A stretch of DNA of 13,565 nt from Hypholoma sublateritium FD-334 SS-4 (Eukaryota > Basidiomycota > Agaricomycetes > Agaricales > Strophariaceae), in NCBI GenBank assembly GCA_000827495.1, contig KN817584.1:160599-174163 (forward strand), given 5' to 3'. Position numbers and translations under genes: made by a program. Below are positions 6,552 through 13,565 of the stretch, piece by piece (within the stretch, counting starts at the first letter, position 1; each line of letters opens with the position of its first letter). Under the pieces are notes generated by a model. It was not told the origin of the DNA and did no database searches. It saw only the letters and a list, made by a program, of their open reading frames with translations.

Positions 6552-7918
6552 CTATGCGAGCTGAAGCGTCTTCTTCGTCGCATCCACGAGAAGCGATTTC
6601 GACTTGAGCAGCGAGGACAGCCAGTTCCCAATGGAGATCCCCCAAAGTATCTGGAAATATCCCGTGCCTCCGTACTAACGGCCATGTATGAGCGTCGACG
6701 TCCGATTGGCTATCATAGAGGAAATAGCTCACCTTTCCATTCGTGATGAGTATAAGCTCCGTAGAGCCCTTGTACGGGATGACGGCCTTCTTCGAGAGGC
6801 CCAGCAGGACGAGGGTGTTATGAACGACGACAATCGCATGGTTCGGCGTCTTCGCGGCCTGCTTCTGCTCGTCCCACGCGATGATATCGCCCGCTGCGAA
6901 TATCCGGGGGTGGCCCGCGATTTGGAGCGTCGGCACGACCTTGACGGTGCCCGACGGGGTGACGACGTCCCCGCCGAGTGATTCGATGAACTTGGTATTT
7001 GGGCTTCCGCCGCGAGTCGGGACCTGGTATTTTGCAGTCATTAATTGTAGCAGGAAGACAGGGAGAATATTGCATACTACGAGATCGGCTTTGATAGATT
7101 TTGAGCTTCGCGTCTTGATATGTCCCTCCCTGATTTCGAGATCGTCGACGTAGTCGCCCAAGACGAGTTTGACCCCGCGGGAAGCGAATTGCTTTCCGAC
7201 GTAAGTCCTCCAGGAATCTGGGTAGGTGTCGTTCAGTAGCTGACTTTTAGCGTGCACGACTGTGACATTTTTGTTCTTGAACAACAAACGTCGAGAAAAA
7301 TTAATCAAACTGCTACACTCGTATCGTATTAGGATATGACCTCACCAATGAAAGGTCTTTGATTTCCCCAGCAAGTTCTACAGCGGTGGGTCAATGAACA
7401 TTGCCGTCAATATTATTTTGGTGAAAGAACCCACCTAAACCAACCGACCCTCCACCTACAAGGACAATATCGTTGGCCTGCGCAAATTTCTCGCGCCAGG
7501 AGGTAACGACCCCAACCGCTTCCGCCTTCGTGTTAGGCAGTGCGAGAGGACCGTCCCAGAGCGCGCCAGTGGCAAGGATCAGAATCGAATATTCCACTGT
7601 CTCGCCGCTGTCCAGAACCAGGTGTCCGCCCTCGTTTCCCCGTTCGACGATAGACGTGACAGCAGCAATAATCAGCTTCCTGTTACCGGTGTTGTATTTC
7701 GCATCGCTGAGAGGAATCAGAATCTCGTCTTCCAGGGCGCCCTCCGCGGTGGTGGCCATGCGGAGCGCCGCCGGGAGGTGCGTGAAGTACGGGCGGGGGT
7801 TGATCAGCACGAGGGTGTGCTTCTGCGCGTCGAGTTTGGTGGAGAGGGGTATCCAGGCGCTGAGGCCTGCGTATCCGGCGCCGACGATGACAATATTCTG
7901 CTTGCTTGGCGTAGACAT
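6552..7918 (-). CDS. AIF-like/AMID-type FAD-dependent NAD(P)H oxidoreductase, five exons, complete
   Basis: CDS complement(join(6552..6674,6733..7023,7078..7275,7346..7377,7435..7918)), 375 residues, about the length of the family (human FSP1/AMID 373, yeast Aif1 378). Every exon junction rejoins a conserved block. The Rossmann FAD motif IVIVGAGYAGLS has G13, G15 and G18. PRPYFTHLPAALR follows, then ILATGA (115-119 region). The NAD(P)H-binding motif LVGGGSVGLELAGE (153-166) is restored across intron 1. VTVVHAK begins the next strand. The second FAD motif IFAAGDIIAWDEQKQAAK is at 279-296, and the aromatic C terminus is FQILWGISIGNWL. Family members pass electrons from NAD(P)H through FAD to quinone-type acceptors and are linked to oxidative stress and regulated cell death; the substrate is not shown here. 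There is no CxxC, in fact no cysteine at all, so it is not a disulfide reductase. No signal peptide or membrane helix is evident. Intron 2 has an alternative solution. The other junctions are firm. Confidence 0.93.
6675..6732 (-). other. Intron 4 of the AIF-like gene (58 nt)
   Basis: Donor GTGAGC, acceptor CGTTAG. Splicing joins ILITNGK to YGGTGYFQILWG and leads to the TAG stop ending at 6552. Without splicing, the frame stays open to 6490 and gives an unrelated 80-residue tail. Confidence 0.88.
7024..7077 (-). other. Intron 3 of the AIF-like gene (54 nt, reads through in frame)
   Basis: Donor GTATGC, acceptor TACCAG. Removal joins ADLV to VPTRGGSPNTKF. The length is divisible by three and there is no in-frame stop, so retention would insert 18 hydrophobic residues (VCNILPVFLLQLMTAKYQ), including the only cysteine. 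Confidence 0.88.
7276..7345 (-). other. Intron 2 of the AIF-like gene (70 nt, acceptor uncertain)
   Basis: Donor GTGAGG, acceptor TTCAAG after a pyrimidine-rich run, phase 0. It yields KDLSL followed by NKNVTVVHAK, as expected for the family. A CTAATAC branch-like site lies unusually far (about 54 nt) from this acceptor and nearer to a GTGTAG. Using donor GTCATA with that GTAG also keeps the frame but adds about a dozen residues. The longer intron fits the family better. Confidence 0.65.
7378..7434 (-). other. Intron 1 of the AIF-like gene (57 nt)
   Basis: Donor GTGGGT, acceptor CTGTAG. Splicing joins ...GSVGL to ELAGE inside the NAD(P)H-binding motif, which is the main reason for choosing this donor over one six bases upstream (GTTTAG) that would delete two conserved residues. 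Confidence 0.88.
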
Positions 7919-8106
7919 AGCGAACCAACTTGGAGAGAGGGATTGAGGACAATATTTTCAACCATCCTGAGTCTTTACAAATACTACCCACAGATGTCGC
8001 GTAGCGGCGTAATTGGCTGAAATTAGATGGAGTAAAAACCACGATAGCAGCCGGATATCGCTATAATTGACTAATTTGGTACAGAATCCCGCGAAATTTT
8101 ACGTCA
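7919..8106 (-). promoter_or_regulatory. Promoter region of the AIF-like gene with CCAAT and CRE/ATF-like sites
   Basis: Reading toward the gene (minus strand), CCAAT occurs at 8016-8012, about 95 bases before the ATG, a usual distance for a fungal HAP/NF-Y box. TTACGTCA at 8099-8106 (TGACGTAA on the gene strand) lies about 180 bases upstream and matches a bZIP (ATF/CREB-like) core. No clear TATA box was seen. Function is inferred from position and motif only. Confidence 0.35.
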
Positions 8107-8145
8107 TAGCTTGTTGTCATCTCTGCTTTGCGCGCCAATTACGCC
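8006..8145. repeat. 12-bp inverted repeat, arms 116 bp apart, each containing CCAAT
   Basis: GGCGTAATTGGC at 8006-8017 and its exact reverse complement GCCAATTACGCC at 8134-8145. Each arm carries one CCAAT, in opposite orientations. Confidence 0.6.
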
Positions 8146-8969
8146 AGGCTGACAGAGCTGACAGGAACACTCGGTACTGAAGACCATGCTTGAATGGTGC
8201 TGAAGCCAAGTGTATCATAATCTTAGTAAGTGTGCACATACCTGTTCGCACGCGGCGCTAATCCTACCACAAATGTGTAAGTTCTAGGACAAATTAGCTG
8301 CTCGTGGTCCTGGGGCGCTAAATTTCCTCCATGTCGTCAAGAATAGAAAGGGGCGTCGAAAAACGTCAGAACATGTTCCGAGCACCCAACACTGGGTGCG
8401 CCTATTTTTTCCAACGACTTTTATTGGACCAGCACCGACAAATTTCCATGAACATTAGAGAGACCAAAAATCCCGTCTATAACGATTAGTCTGTCAATCG
8501 ATTTCCTAGTAAATACTGCAAGCCCTGTTTCCCTCGTTCGTTTTTTCCCTCGTTCGTTTGAGTAAATTTAGATCCTCGTTTCCAGCAGGAACAGACGGGA
8601 AACAAACGCCGCGACCGCCGTTATAGTTTCTCTACGTGCCGTGCCGTGCGCGCTGCATACATCGTGTCCGCGCGTTCGACGTGGAATAATCCATGTTCTA
8701 TCATACGCTTCGGAGGCTGGACGAACTTAAACACGCAAATGCCTAGGACGATTGATCTAAGATAGTATGCGATGAGGTGAGCTAACAGAGACGGTGGACG
8801 CCATTCAAGACGACGAATATCACGGTGATGACAGAGGAAAGATCAAAACAGCTCACCTGAAGTGCTAATTTCCGCGTCGCGGTTCCGTTTATCCCCGCGG
8901 TTTTTCTACTTTCTTCAGTGGATGGGTCTCGGTTCGGCATGTACGACATGCCCATCGCGGATGAGGCGT
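8107..8969. other. AT-richer intergenic DNA without a supported gene
   Basis: Stops are frequent in all frames on both strands. Apart from the right arm of the inverted repeat and the short tandem repeat at 8528, nothing is recognised. Confidence 0.5.
8528..8559. repeat. Two perfect tandem copies of a 16-bp unit
   Basis: TTTCCCTCGTTCGTTT occurs at 8528-8543 and again at 8544-8559 without mismatch. Similar CCTCGTTT text recurs at about 8574. It is pyrimidine-rich on the plus strand. Confidence 0.7.
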
Positions 8970-9077
8970 TTAATCCACTGGTTCAAATTCCCAGTCGTCC
9001 TCGAGAGGAGCGTTCGCGATCTTCACAGAGTACCCTGCCTTGATCGCAGGACGCGTCTGCTCGGTGGGTGCACGGTA
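8970..9077 (-). CDS. Candidate 3'-terminal exon with acidic C terminus, unrecognised
   Basis: On the minus strand a good acceptor (CACCTCCAG, ending at 9078) is followed by 35 codons and TAA (8972-8970). The product begins YRAPTEQTRPAIKAGYSVK and ends in the acidic run PLEDDWEFEPVD. A matching donor (CAG/GTATGTG) lies at 9150, giving a 73-nt intron (9078-9150). The upstream exon reads SLSQKVFQ in the phase that fits. The more protein-like upstream reading (MLIVLPTHQGVVVAESF) is in a different phase, so either the splice model is wrong or a frameshift separates the parts. The protein family is not recognised, and the rest of the gene is not assembled. Confidence 0.4.
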   Translation of the reverse strand, partial: YRAPTEQTRPAIKAGYSVKIANAPLEDDWEFEPVD

Positions 9078-9150
9078 CTGGAGGTGAACGTAAGCTATCT
9101 GGAGGCACTCGATATAAGCTATTGGATGAACGAGGCCAGAAGACACATAC

Positions 9151-9525
9151 CTGGAAAACTTTCTGCGACAACGACGCCCTGGTGCGTGGGTAGTACGATG
9201 AGCATCCCCGACTTTCCTCCTCCGCTTCATCATCCTAGCGTTCCGGCTCAGGATGCGACGCTCCGGCGAACCCGCGGCACAGCGTCCATGGGCCCGAAGC
9301 ACATGCCCGCCACACTGCCCGCTCGCGGCGCCCTCCGTAAATATACGCCACCCCCAAGGTCGCCTCATCATCCACCAGACCATCTTCATCCCCCAGACCG
9401 GCGCCAGGGAGGATCAACAGACAGTGGTCGGGTTGAAGCTTCCGCGTGTGGACATGACGCGCTCTGGGACTGCATGGGCGATGTGCGGCGAGATACCACC
9501 CCGCGTCGCCTCCACGTCGAAACAT
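9151..9525 (-). other. Possible upstream exon(s) of the same minus-strand gene
   Basis: A minus-strand frame ending at a TAG (9235-9237) has strongly purine-first codons and reads LPGAGLGDEDGLVDDEATLG, then VAYIYGG. That TAG could be an acceptor (AACGCTAG) for a following acidic stretch (DDEAEEESR) in the frame that continues to 9151. Farther upstream, a frame with SPHIAHAVPERVMSTRGSF ends at a TGA near 9414 and appears shifted relative to it. No domain is recognised. A 306-codon plus-strand frame (8862-9782) runs antisense across this stretch and looks like a by-product of low stop density. Confidence 0.25.
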
Positions 9526-11355
9526 CTCCAGAAGAAGACGCGCGCATCGCGCCGCCGGTCGACAGCGGTGTCAAAGTCAAGATGAGGCACATGTGGCCGG
9601 TCATCACCGGCACCGGTGGGCGTCGCATGCGCTGCATACCGCCCACGAACCGCCACCAGAGTTGGTGTAGTGTCGAGCGTTCGGGGAGGCCGGAAGAGCG
9701 CCTATGTCGAGCGGGGCGACGACGTGGGTGGGCTCAATTGCGAGGGCGGAGCCAAGGGCGTCTGGTGCATCCACGGGGCTGAATGGAACTGGGCCGGGTC
9801 ACCCCAATGATGATGGTACGCCGACTGCTCGTACGTGGCGGTGAACACATAAACCAGGCTTAAGCAGCCTACATTCCGCGCGCGCCAGTATATACGAGGT
9901 GCGTGTATAAGTAGACGCACAGGAATACGCGAGCCTGATAGAAGCAGCTGGGCAACGGAGGCGCGACTCAGTACCCAGCAGCGGGTGTAGATGTGCAGTG
10001 CTTCGGCGGTTGGCAGAAGAGGTGTATACGGCGTGCAGCTGGTGCTCGGCGCCACGAGGAAGTATCAGAAAGGGCAGAACGGCGTGGGTAGATCCGCAGG
10101 CGTGGATACAGGGGATGCGTGCGAGGACGCGACGGGAATGGGGTGTGTGGGATGCACAGGAAGGATGCAACTGGGACGAAGGGAAAGGCGGCAGAGGTCA
10201 CCGAAAGAATTGGTATGTAATAGCGGGCGCACCTAGAGCACGAAACAACGACGCTCTTCGAGCATCTTTCTTGCTCTCTGCAGAGCAGCTGCCGACATCA
10301 GATGGGTGCGCGACATGCACGACTTGAAAGACGCTGTTGGCATCTGCGGGTGTCTGAAAGGCGAGGGAATCGACGACGTGCCCTGTGCTCGTTTGTGTCA
10401 TCGCTGGCGTCGTTCATGGGCCGGCCGACGTTCGTTGTCATCGTGGTCGACGAAGAAGGAACCGTGCGAGCATCGCCGCCCGCCATCAAAATCTTTGTTC
10501 TTCAAAGTGCATGACGCTGTACGTCAGAAAGCTAGTCTCGTACAAAAACCGTCCGTCGACTAAGTACTCTCAACGCCCTTCGAGATGAAGTACACTAATT
10601 CCGTGACATTTACGTTCTTTACAACACTGTCAGCGCGTGGATTTTAGCCGAGTGAGTACCGACTCAAATTATAATTCATGCCTATAATTTGAATGCATGT
10701 AGCCCATTCTATGGACACCTTCGACGCGTTCAGTTCCACCTGTGCGCGAATAACCATATGAACACCCCGAATTATACACCCACGCCGTCGAGGAACAAAC
10801 ATACAAAGTGCGCGGACGTCTGTTACAGAATTTCCGCAGCCAACCCGCAGCCCATCGGCAACTCATAAATATGATCCTCGCTCCTGCCCAGTCCTGGATT
10901 TTCTAATAAGTGCTACAAACGAAGGAAAGCGCACCGCGCATTTACTAATCCCCATCGCATCTGGTGGCCGGTGCACGCTATTGCATGGTCGAGCGAAATA
11001 ATCTCCATCATTTGCCGTCGATAGGGAACGAAACCCAACTCTAGCAGCGGAAGTTCGAGCTAGTGGAATACACTCCGGATGAAGGAATCTCAGGACCACG
11101 ATGACAGCTGGATGTCATGCAATTGTGCGCGAACACACCGGATTATGTACGGTCGCGTACATGTTTCCCCAAGCTTTATACATCCCTAATCCAAGCAGTG
11201 ATTAAAGTCACGCATGCACACCGTCATTCCTGCTGAATGCCCACCATCGATTCGCAGTCGTCTCGACCACTTTAAACCGTGAGGAGCCGCCTCCAACTTG
11301 CCTGAAGACACGCACGGCCAAGTCCATTGCGTACAGTCACGATGAGGATGGACAG
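9526..11355. other. No supported gene; mixed GC-rich and AT-rich DNA
   Basis: Several 60-120 codon frames are open on both strands at 9800-10560, but none has a convincing codon pattern or domain. The stretch at 10560-10700 is an AT-rich island with a strong inverted repeat. From 10700 to 11355 only short frames exist. Nothing else is recognised. Confidence 0.4.
10664..10692. repeat. 10-bp perfect inverted repeat (hairpin) in an AT-rich island
   Basis: TCAAATTATA (10664-10673) and TATAATTTGA (10683-10692) are exact reverse complements around a 9-nt spacer ATTCATGCC. It could extrude as a cruciform or fold as an RNA hairpin. It has no run of T or A that would suggest a terminator. Confidence 0.65.
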
Positions 11356-12002
11356 ATGTTCCAAACAAGTCAGCAGCGCCTCGTCACCCCGTCGTCGTAC
11401 CACCTCCAGCACATAATGCAGCATGGACACCGCGCCGCGCCGCAAGTGGCGAGTGGGTGCACGATAGACCGGCTCCAGCTCCCCGCTTGCGTCTTCCGCC
11501 GCATCGACCGCGCATCCTCCGCGCGAGATTCAGCGCCGCCGTGCACCGCTGCTGCAGCTCCCCCCGCGGCGGGGAGACATGAGTCGCACGGCGAGGGAAA
11601 TAGTGGCCTGCTCCGCGGAAGAGACCGTTCTGGTGCTTCCCAGTCGATGCGGAGTGCATGTGTCGCCCAGAGACGCGCTAGGTTTATATGGTGGACTTGC
11701 TCTGATAGTAGTGTGATAGTCAGCGCGCGAGCAATAAGCGCGAGGGGGGCGGGGCGGAAGCAGTATCCCAGGATATACGAGAACTGGCATGCAGAGGATG
11801 CGGGGGTGCACATTCGGAGGACGGTGAACGGCGACGAAGATCGCCGAGAGGCTGTGGCGGCCGGGCTACGTCTGGGGCAGCAGACATTGCACGGACGTCG
11901 TGGACCAAAAGAGCAGCGATTCCGTGGTGCTTGTCGAAATGGAACAGACAGCGCATAGCTGTAGGACACGGGTGTGTACTGCAGTGCATTAGCATAGCTC
12001 AA
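11356..12002. other. GC-rich tract open on both strands; no gene called
   Basis: A 200-codon plus-strand frame (11356-11958) and a 210-codon minus-strand frame (11370-12002) overlap almost completely. The plus strand is C-rich up to about 11560 and G-rich after it. Neither translation contains a recognisable motif, and low stop density in GC-rich DNA explains both. The plus-strand end (from QYPRIYENWHAEDAG) and the opposite reading (CLFHFDKHHGIAALL) are the most protein-like parts. Confidence 0.3.
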
Positions 12003-12140
12003 TTGAAGAGAAAAAAGGGGCGTTCCATGTCAATCACAGCAATCACGCCAACACCGCGTTAGATCAAAATCCAACACACCGAGCACCTCGCAAAGAGCCC
12101 GCTGCACAGCGTGAATGCAATGAAACAATCGATTGACATG

Positions 12141-12174
12141 CTCTCCGTGCGGAGCAGTGCTCTTGCACTGCGAG
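12141..12174. ncRNA. Compact two-hairpin structure, possible structured RNA
   Basis: CTC (12141-12143) and GAG (12172-12174) can close around two adjacent perfect hairpins: TCCG-TG-CGGA (12144-12153) and GCAGTGC-TCTT-GCACTGC (12154-12171). The second has a 7-bp stem with a 4-nt loop. A 10-bp palindrome CAATCGATTG lies just upstream (12126-12135). No known RNA family is recognised. A 26-codon hydrophobic minus-strand frame (MSIDCFIAFTLC...) starts next to it at 12140. Confidence 0.2.
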
Positions 12175-12512
12175 AGTCAAGCTGTACTTCGCGCTGGAGA
12201 CGGCGAGGTAAAGATTTGATTTCATAGCGAGCAGCGTAAGGACTCACGCATGCATGTGGAGCACAGCGTCCGATGGCGATAGGGGAGAAGACGACGTACA
12301 AGCAGCGCAGAAGATCTGTGCACGAGCTGGATTAGTTCGTTTTCAGTCGAGCGAGGACCGTAAGTCACCCGCACCTGTATGAAGGCGCAGAGCCCGGGGC
12401 ATAGGCTGAAGACCGTCTACTTCGCGTGGTCTTATGATCGAGCTTAAGTATCCTGGGCGCCGCGCACATCAACGGGGTCGGTAGATGCGTGTTTAAAGCA
12501 GACTGACCTATT

Positions 12513-13517
12513 CTACCGGCCTGCGTACAGAAGCAGCTGGGTCTGCCGGACGCCGCAGAGCGCAGTGACGGTCTTGACGATGCTAGTTGTTGCGAGGATG
12601 CGGACGATGCACAAAAGAGGGGTACGTGGCTGGGCCGGGAGCGGAGGTCCGTGGAGTGTGTACCAGAGCTTCGGGTGCACGGAGGGTTTCGCGGGCGGCA
12701 GCGGCGGAGGGCGGGAGACGGAAAGCAGGACCGGCGGCGTCGACGTGCTCTCGGCGACGTAAAGTTGAGCACAGGCGCGGCGAGCCGCCNCGGGGGCAGC
12801 CATGGCGAGCGAGGCGGAGATGTGGACGGTGCCGGAAGGGACGGGAGGCGCGTCTGCCGGATTGGGAGGTGTTTGGTGGGGCAGGTGAGGAGAGCGGGAC
12901 CTNCACGGCGAGGAGAANGTCGCCCGAGCTTGATTGTCGTCGTCGGCGACAAACAGGAGGCCGTGCNAACATCGCGGCCCTAATGATCGATTTAGGGAGC
13001 CGGCGGTGCTCGCGGCGAGTGCAAGTACGGGGCTCAGAACAGGCGATCGGTGAGCGGGGGTGAGANCGGATNCAACAATACCGAGCAACGGGGACATCTG
13101 CGGGGTCGCGGTACCCCGGAATGAGTTAGACCCAACAGATCAAACGAGAAACGCCGTGTCGCCGGTCGTGCTACAGGCGTACACGCGGAGGAAGCAGCGA
13201 AAGCAGAGCGTTCTCGGCACTACNGGAGGCGTGGACACNGAGGGNTGTGGGCGAGGAAGGGGCGGGGCTGCATAGGGGGACACGACCGGTGGACGTGGGA
13301 TGGACAGATGCAGCGGAGGGAGCCGCGCGCGGCGCAAGGGCCCAAGGGGTGCTGGCGCGAGCCGCGTCGTTCTTCGGTGCATAGATCGCGGGTGAGGAGG
13401 AAGCATCGGAGCGGCAGCGGCGAGGCCGGGTGTACTTCGCGGACGGGGAGACGCGGGAGTGACGTGAATGTGGAGATGGCGGGGCGGTTCCGCGGGACGG
13501 CGTCACGGCGAGTAAGA
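12513..13517 (-). other. Pyrimidine-rich (plus strand G-rich) tract with coding-like minus-strand frames
   Basis: Minus-strand translation gives Pro/Ser/Ala/Thr-rich sequence. From 13517 one frame reads LLAVTPSRGTAPPSPHS and continues without a stop to about 13174. A different frame covers 13097-12513 and includes HGLLFVADDDNQARA, MAAP and, at the end, IVRILATTSIVKTVTALCGV before TAG. GC-ending codons dominate in the last part. Nine Ns lie at 12790-13245. Low-complexity, disordered protein is one possibility. C-rich non-coding DNA would give a similar picture. No domain is recognised. Confidence 0.22.
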
Positions 13518-13561
13518 CTGCGCAGGTCAGCGAGGAAAATGCGAGAAAAGAGCCGGCGCAC
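13518..13561 (-). other. Candidate 44-nt intron at the right edge
   Basis: On the minus strand CCAG is followed by donor GTGCGC (from 13561), a pyrimidine-rich stretch, the branch-like CGCTGAC and acceptor CTGCGCAG ending at 13518. The branch-to-acceptor spacing (about 10 nt) and the length suit a basidiomycete intron. Only four bases of the upstream exon are inside the window, so the reading frame cannot be fixed. Confidence 0.4.
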
Positions 13562-13565
13562 CTGG

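Noticed and set aside
6490..7308. Treating 6490-7308 as a single uninterrupted 272-residue protein
   Set aside because: Its first codon is TTG, and it contains introns 3 and 4 of the AIF-like gene. Only splicing restores the conserved family blocks and C terminus.
8978..8992. tRNA B-box-like text (GGTTCAAATTCC)
   Set aside because: There is no A box or cloverleaf around it. It falls inside the candidate minus-strand terminal exon.
8862..9782. 306-codon plus-strand open frame
   Set aside because: It is the longest frame in the window but lies antisense to more coding-like minus-strand sequence with a good splice acceptor, is rich in Arg, Pro and His from GC-rich DNA, and shows no domain.
11356..12002. 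Overlapping 200- and 210-codon frames on opposite strands
   Set aside because: Both cannot easily be real. Neither has a recognisable motif, and low stop density in GC-rich DNA explains them.
1..13565. CRISPR arrays, bacterial operons, insertion sequences, rRNA
   Set aside because: No regularly spaced repeats, no Shine-Dalgarno-linked gene series, no transposase motifs and no rRNA text were found. Gene structure is eukaryotic.

Overview
The window looks like a draft-assembly piece of a filamentous fungus, most likely a basidiomycete of the Agaricomycetes type. The evidence is eukaryotic gene structure with short introns (44-73 nt, GT...AG), protein families typical of that group, and the absence of operons or Shine-Dalgarno sites. 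The lineage is an inference; no marker gene is present.

The one gene that can be rebuilt completely is on the minus strand at 6552-7918. Four introns separate five exons, giving a 375-residue, cysteine-free, FAD-dependent NAD(P)H oxidoreductase of the AIF-like/AMID (FSP1-like) family. Its upstream region (7919-8145) holds a CCAAT-containing inverted repeat and a TTACGTCA motif. A second gene, on the minus strand at 1-412, runs off the left edge. Its first 117 residues resemble the N-terminal helical-bundle region (MLKL_NTD-like) that precedes NACHT/NLR-like or kinase domains in many agaricomycete proteins.

Layout: 1-412 is the partial MLKL-like gene. 413-926 is a possible divergent promoter with a CT-rich tract. 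927-2208 holds low-confidence exons on the plus strand, possibly a small secreted protein and an unrecognised reading frame. 2209-3301 is poor sequence with many ambiguous bases. 3302-4274 (plus) and 4443-5735 (minus) are two convergent GC-rich tracts whose coding-like reading keeps changing frame. 5736-6551 is intergenic. 6552-7918 is the AIF-like gene. 7919-8969 is AT-richer intergenic DNA with small repeats. 8970-9525 holds a candidate terminal exon with an acidic C terminus on the minus strand. 9526-12512 has no gene I can support, but it carries two clear hairpins. 12513-13565 is a C-rich minus-strand tract with a good 44-nt intron at its right edge.

There are 41 ambiguous bases (N): 32 between 238 and 2842, nine between 12790 and 13245, and none in the 10 kb between. 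Many long open frames in the GC-rich parts are open on both strands and are probably chance, so they are not listed as genes. No tRNA, rRNA, CRISPR array or intact transposon was recognised. Two cell-death-related families lie within about 6 kb of each other, but nothing in the sequence shows that they work together.
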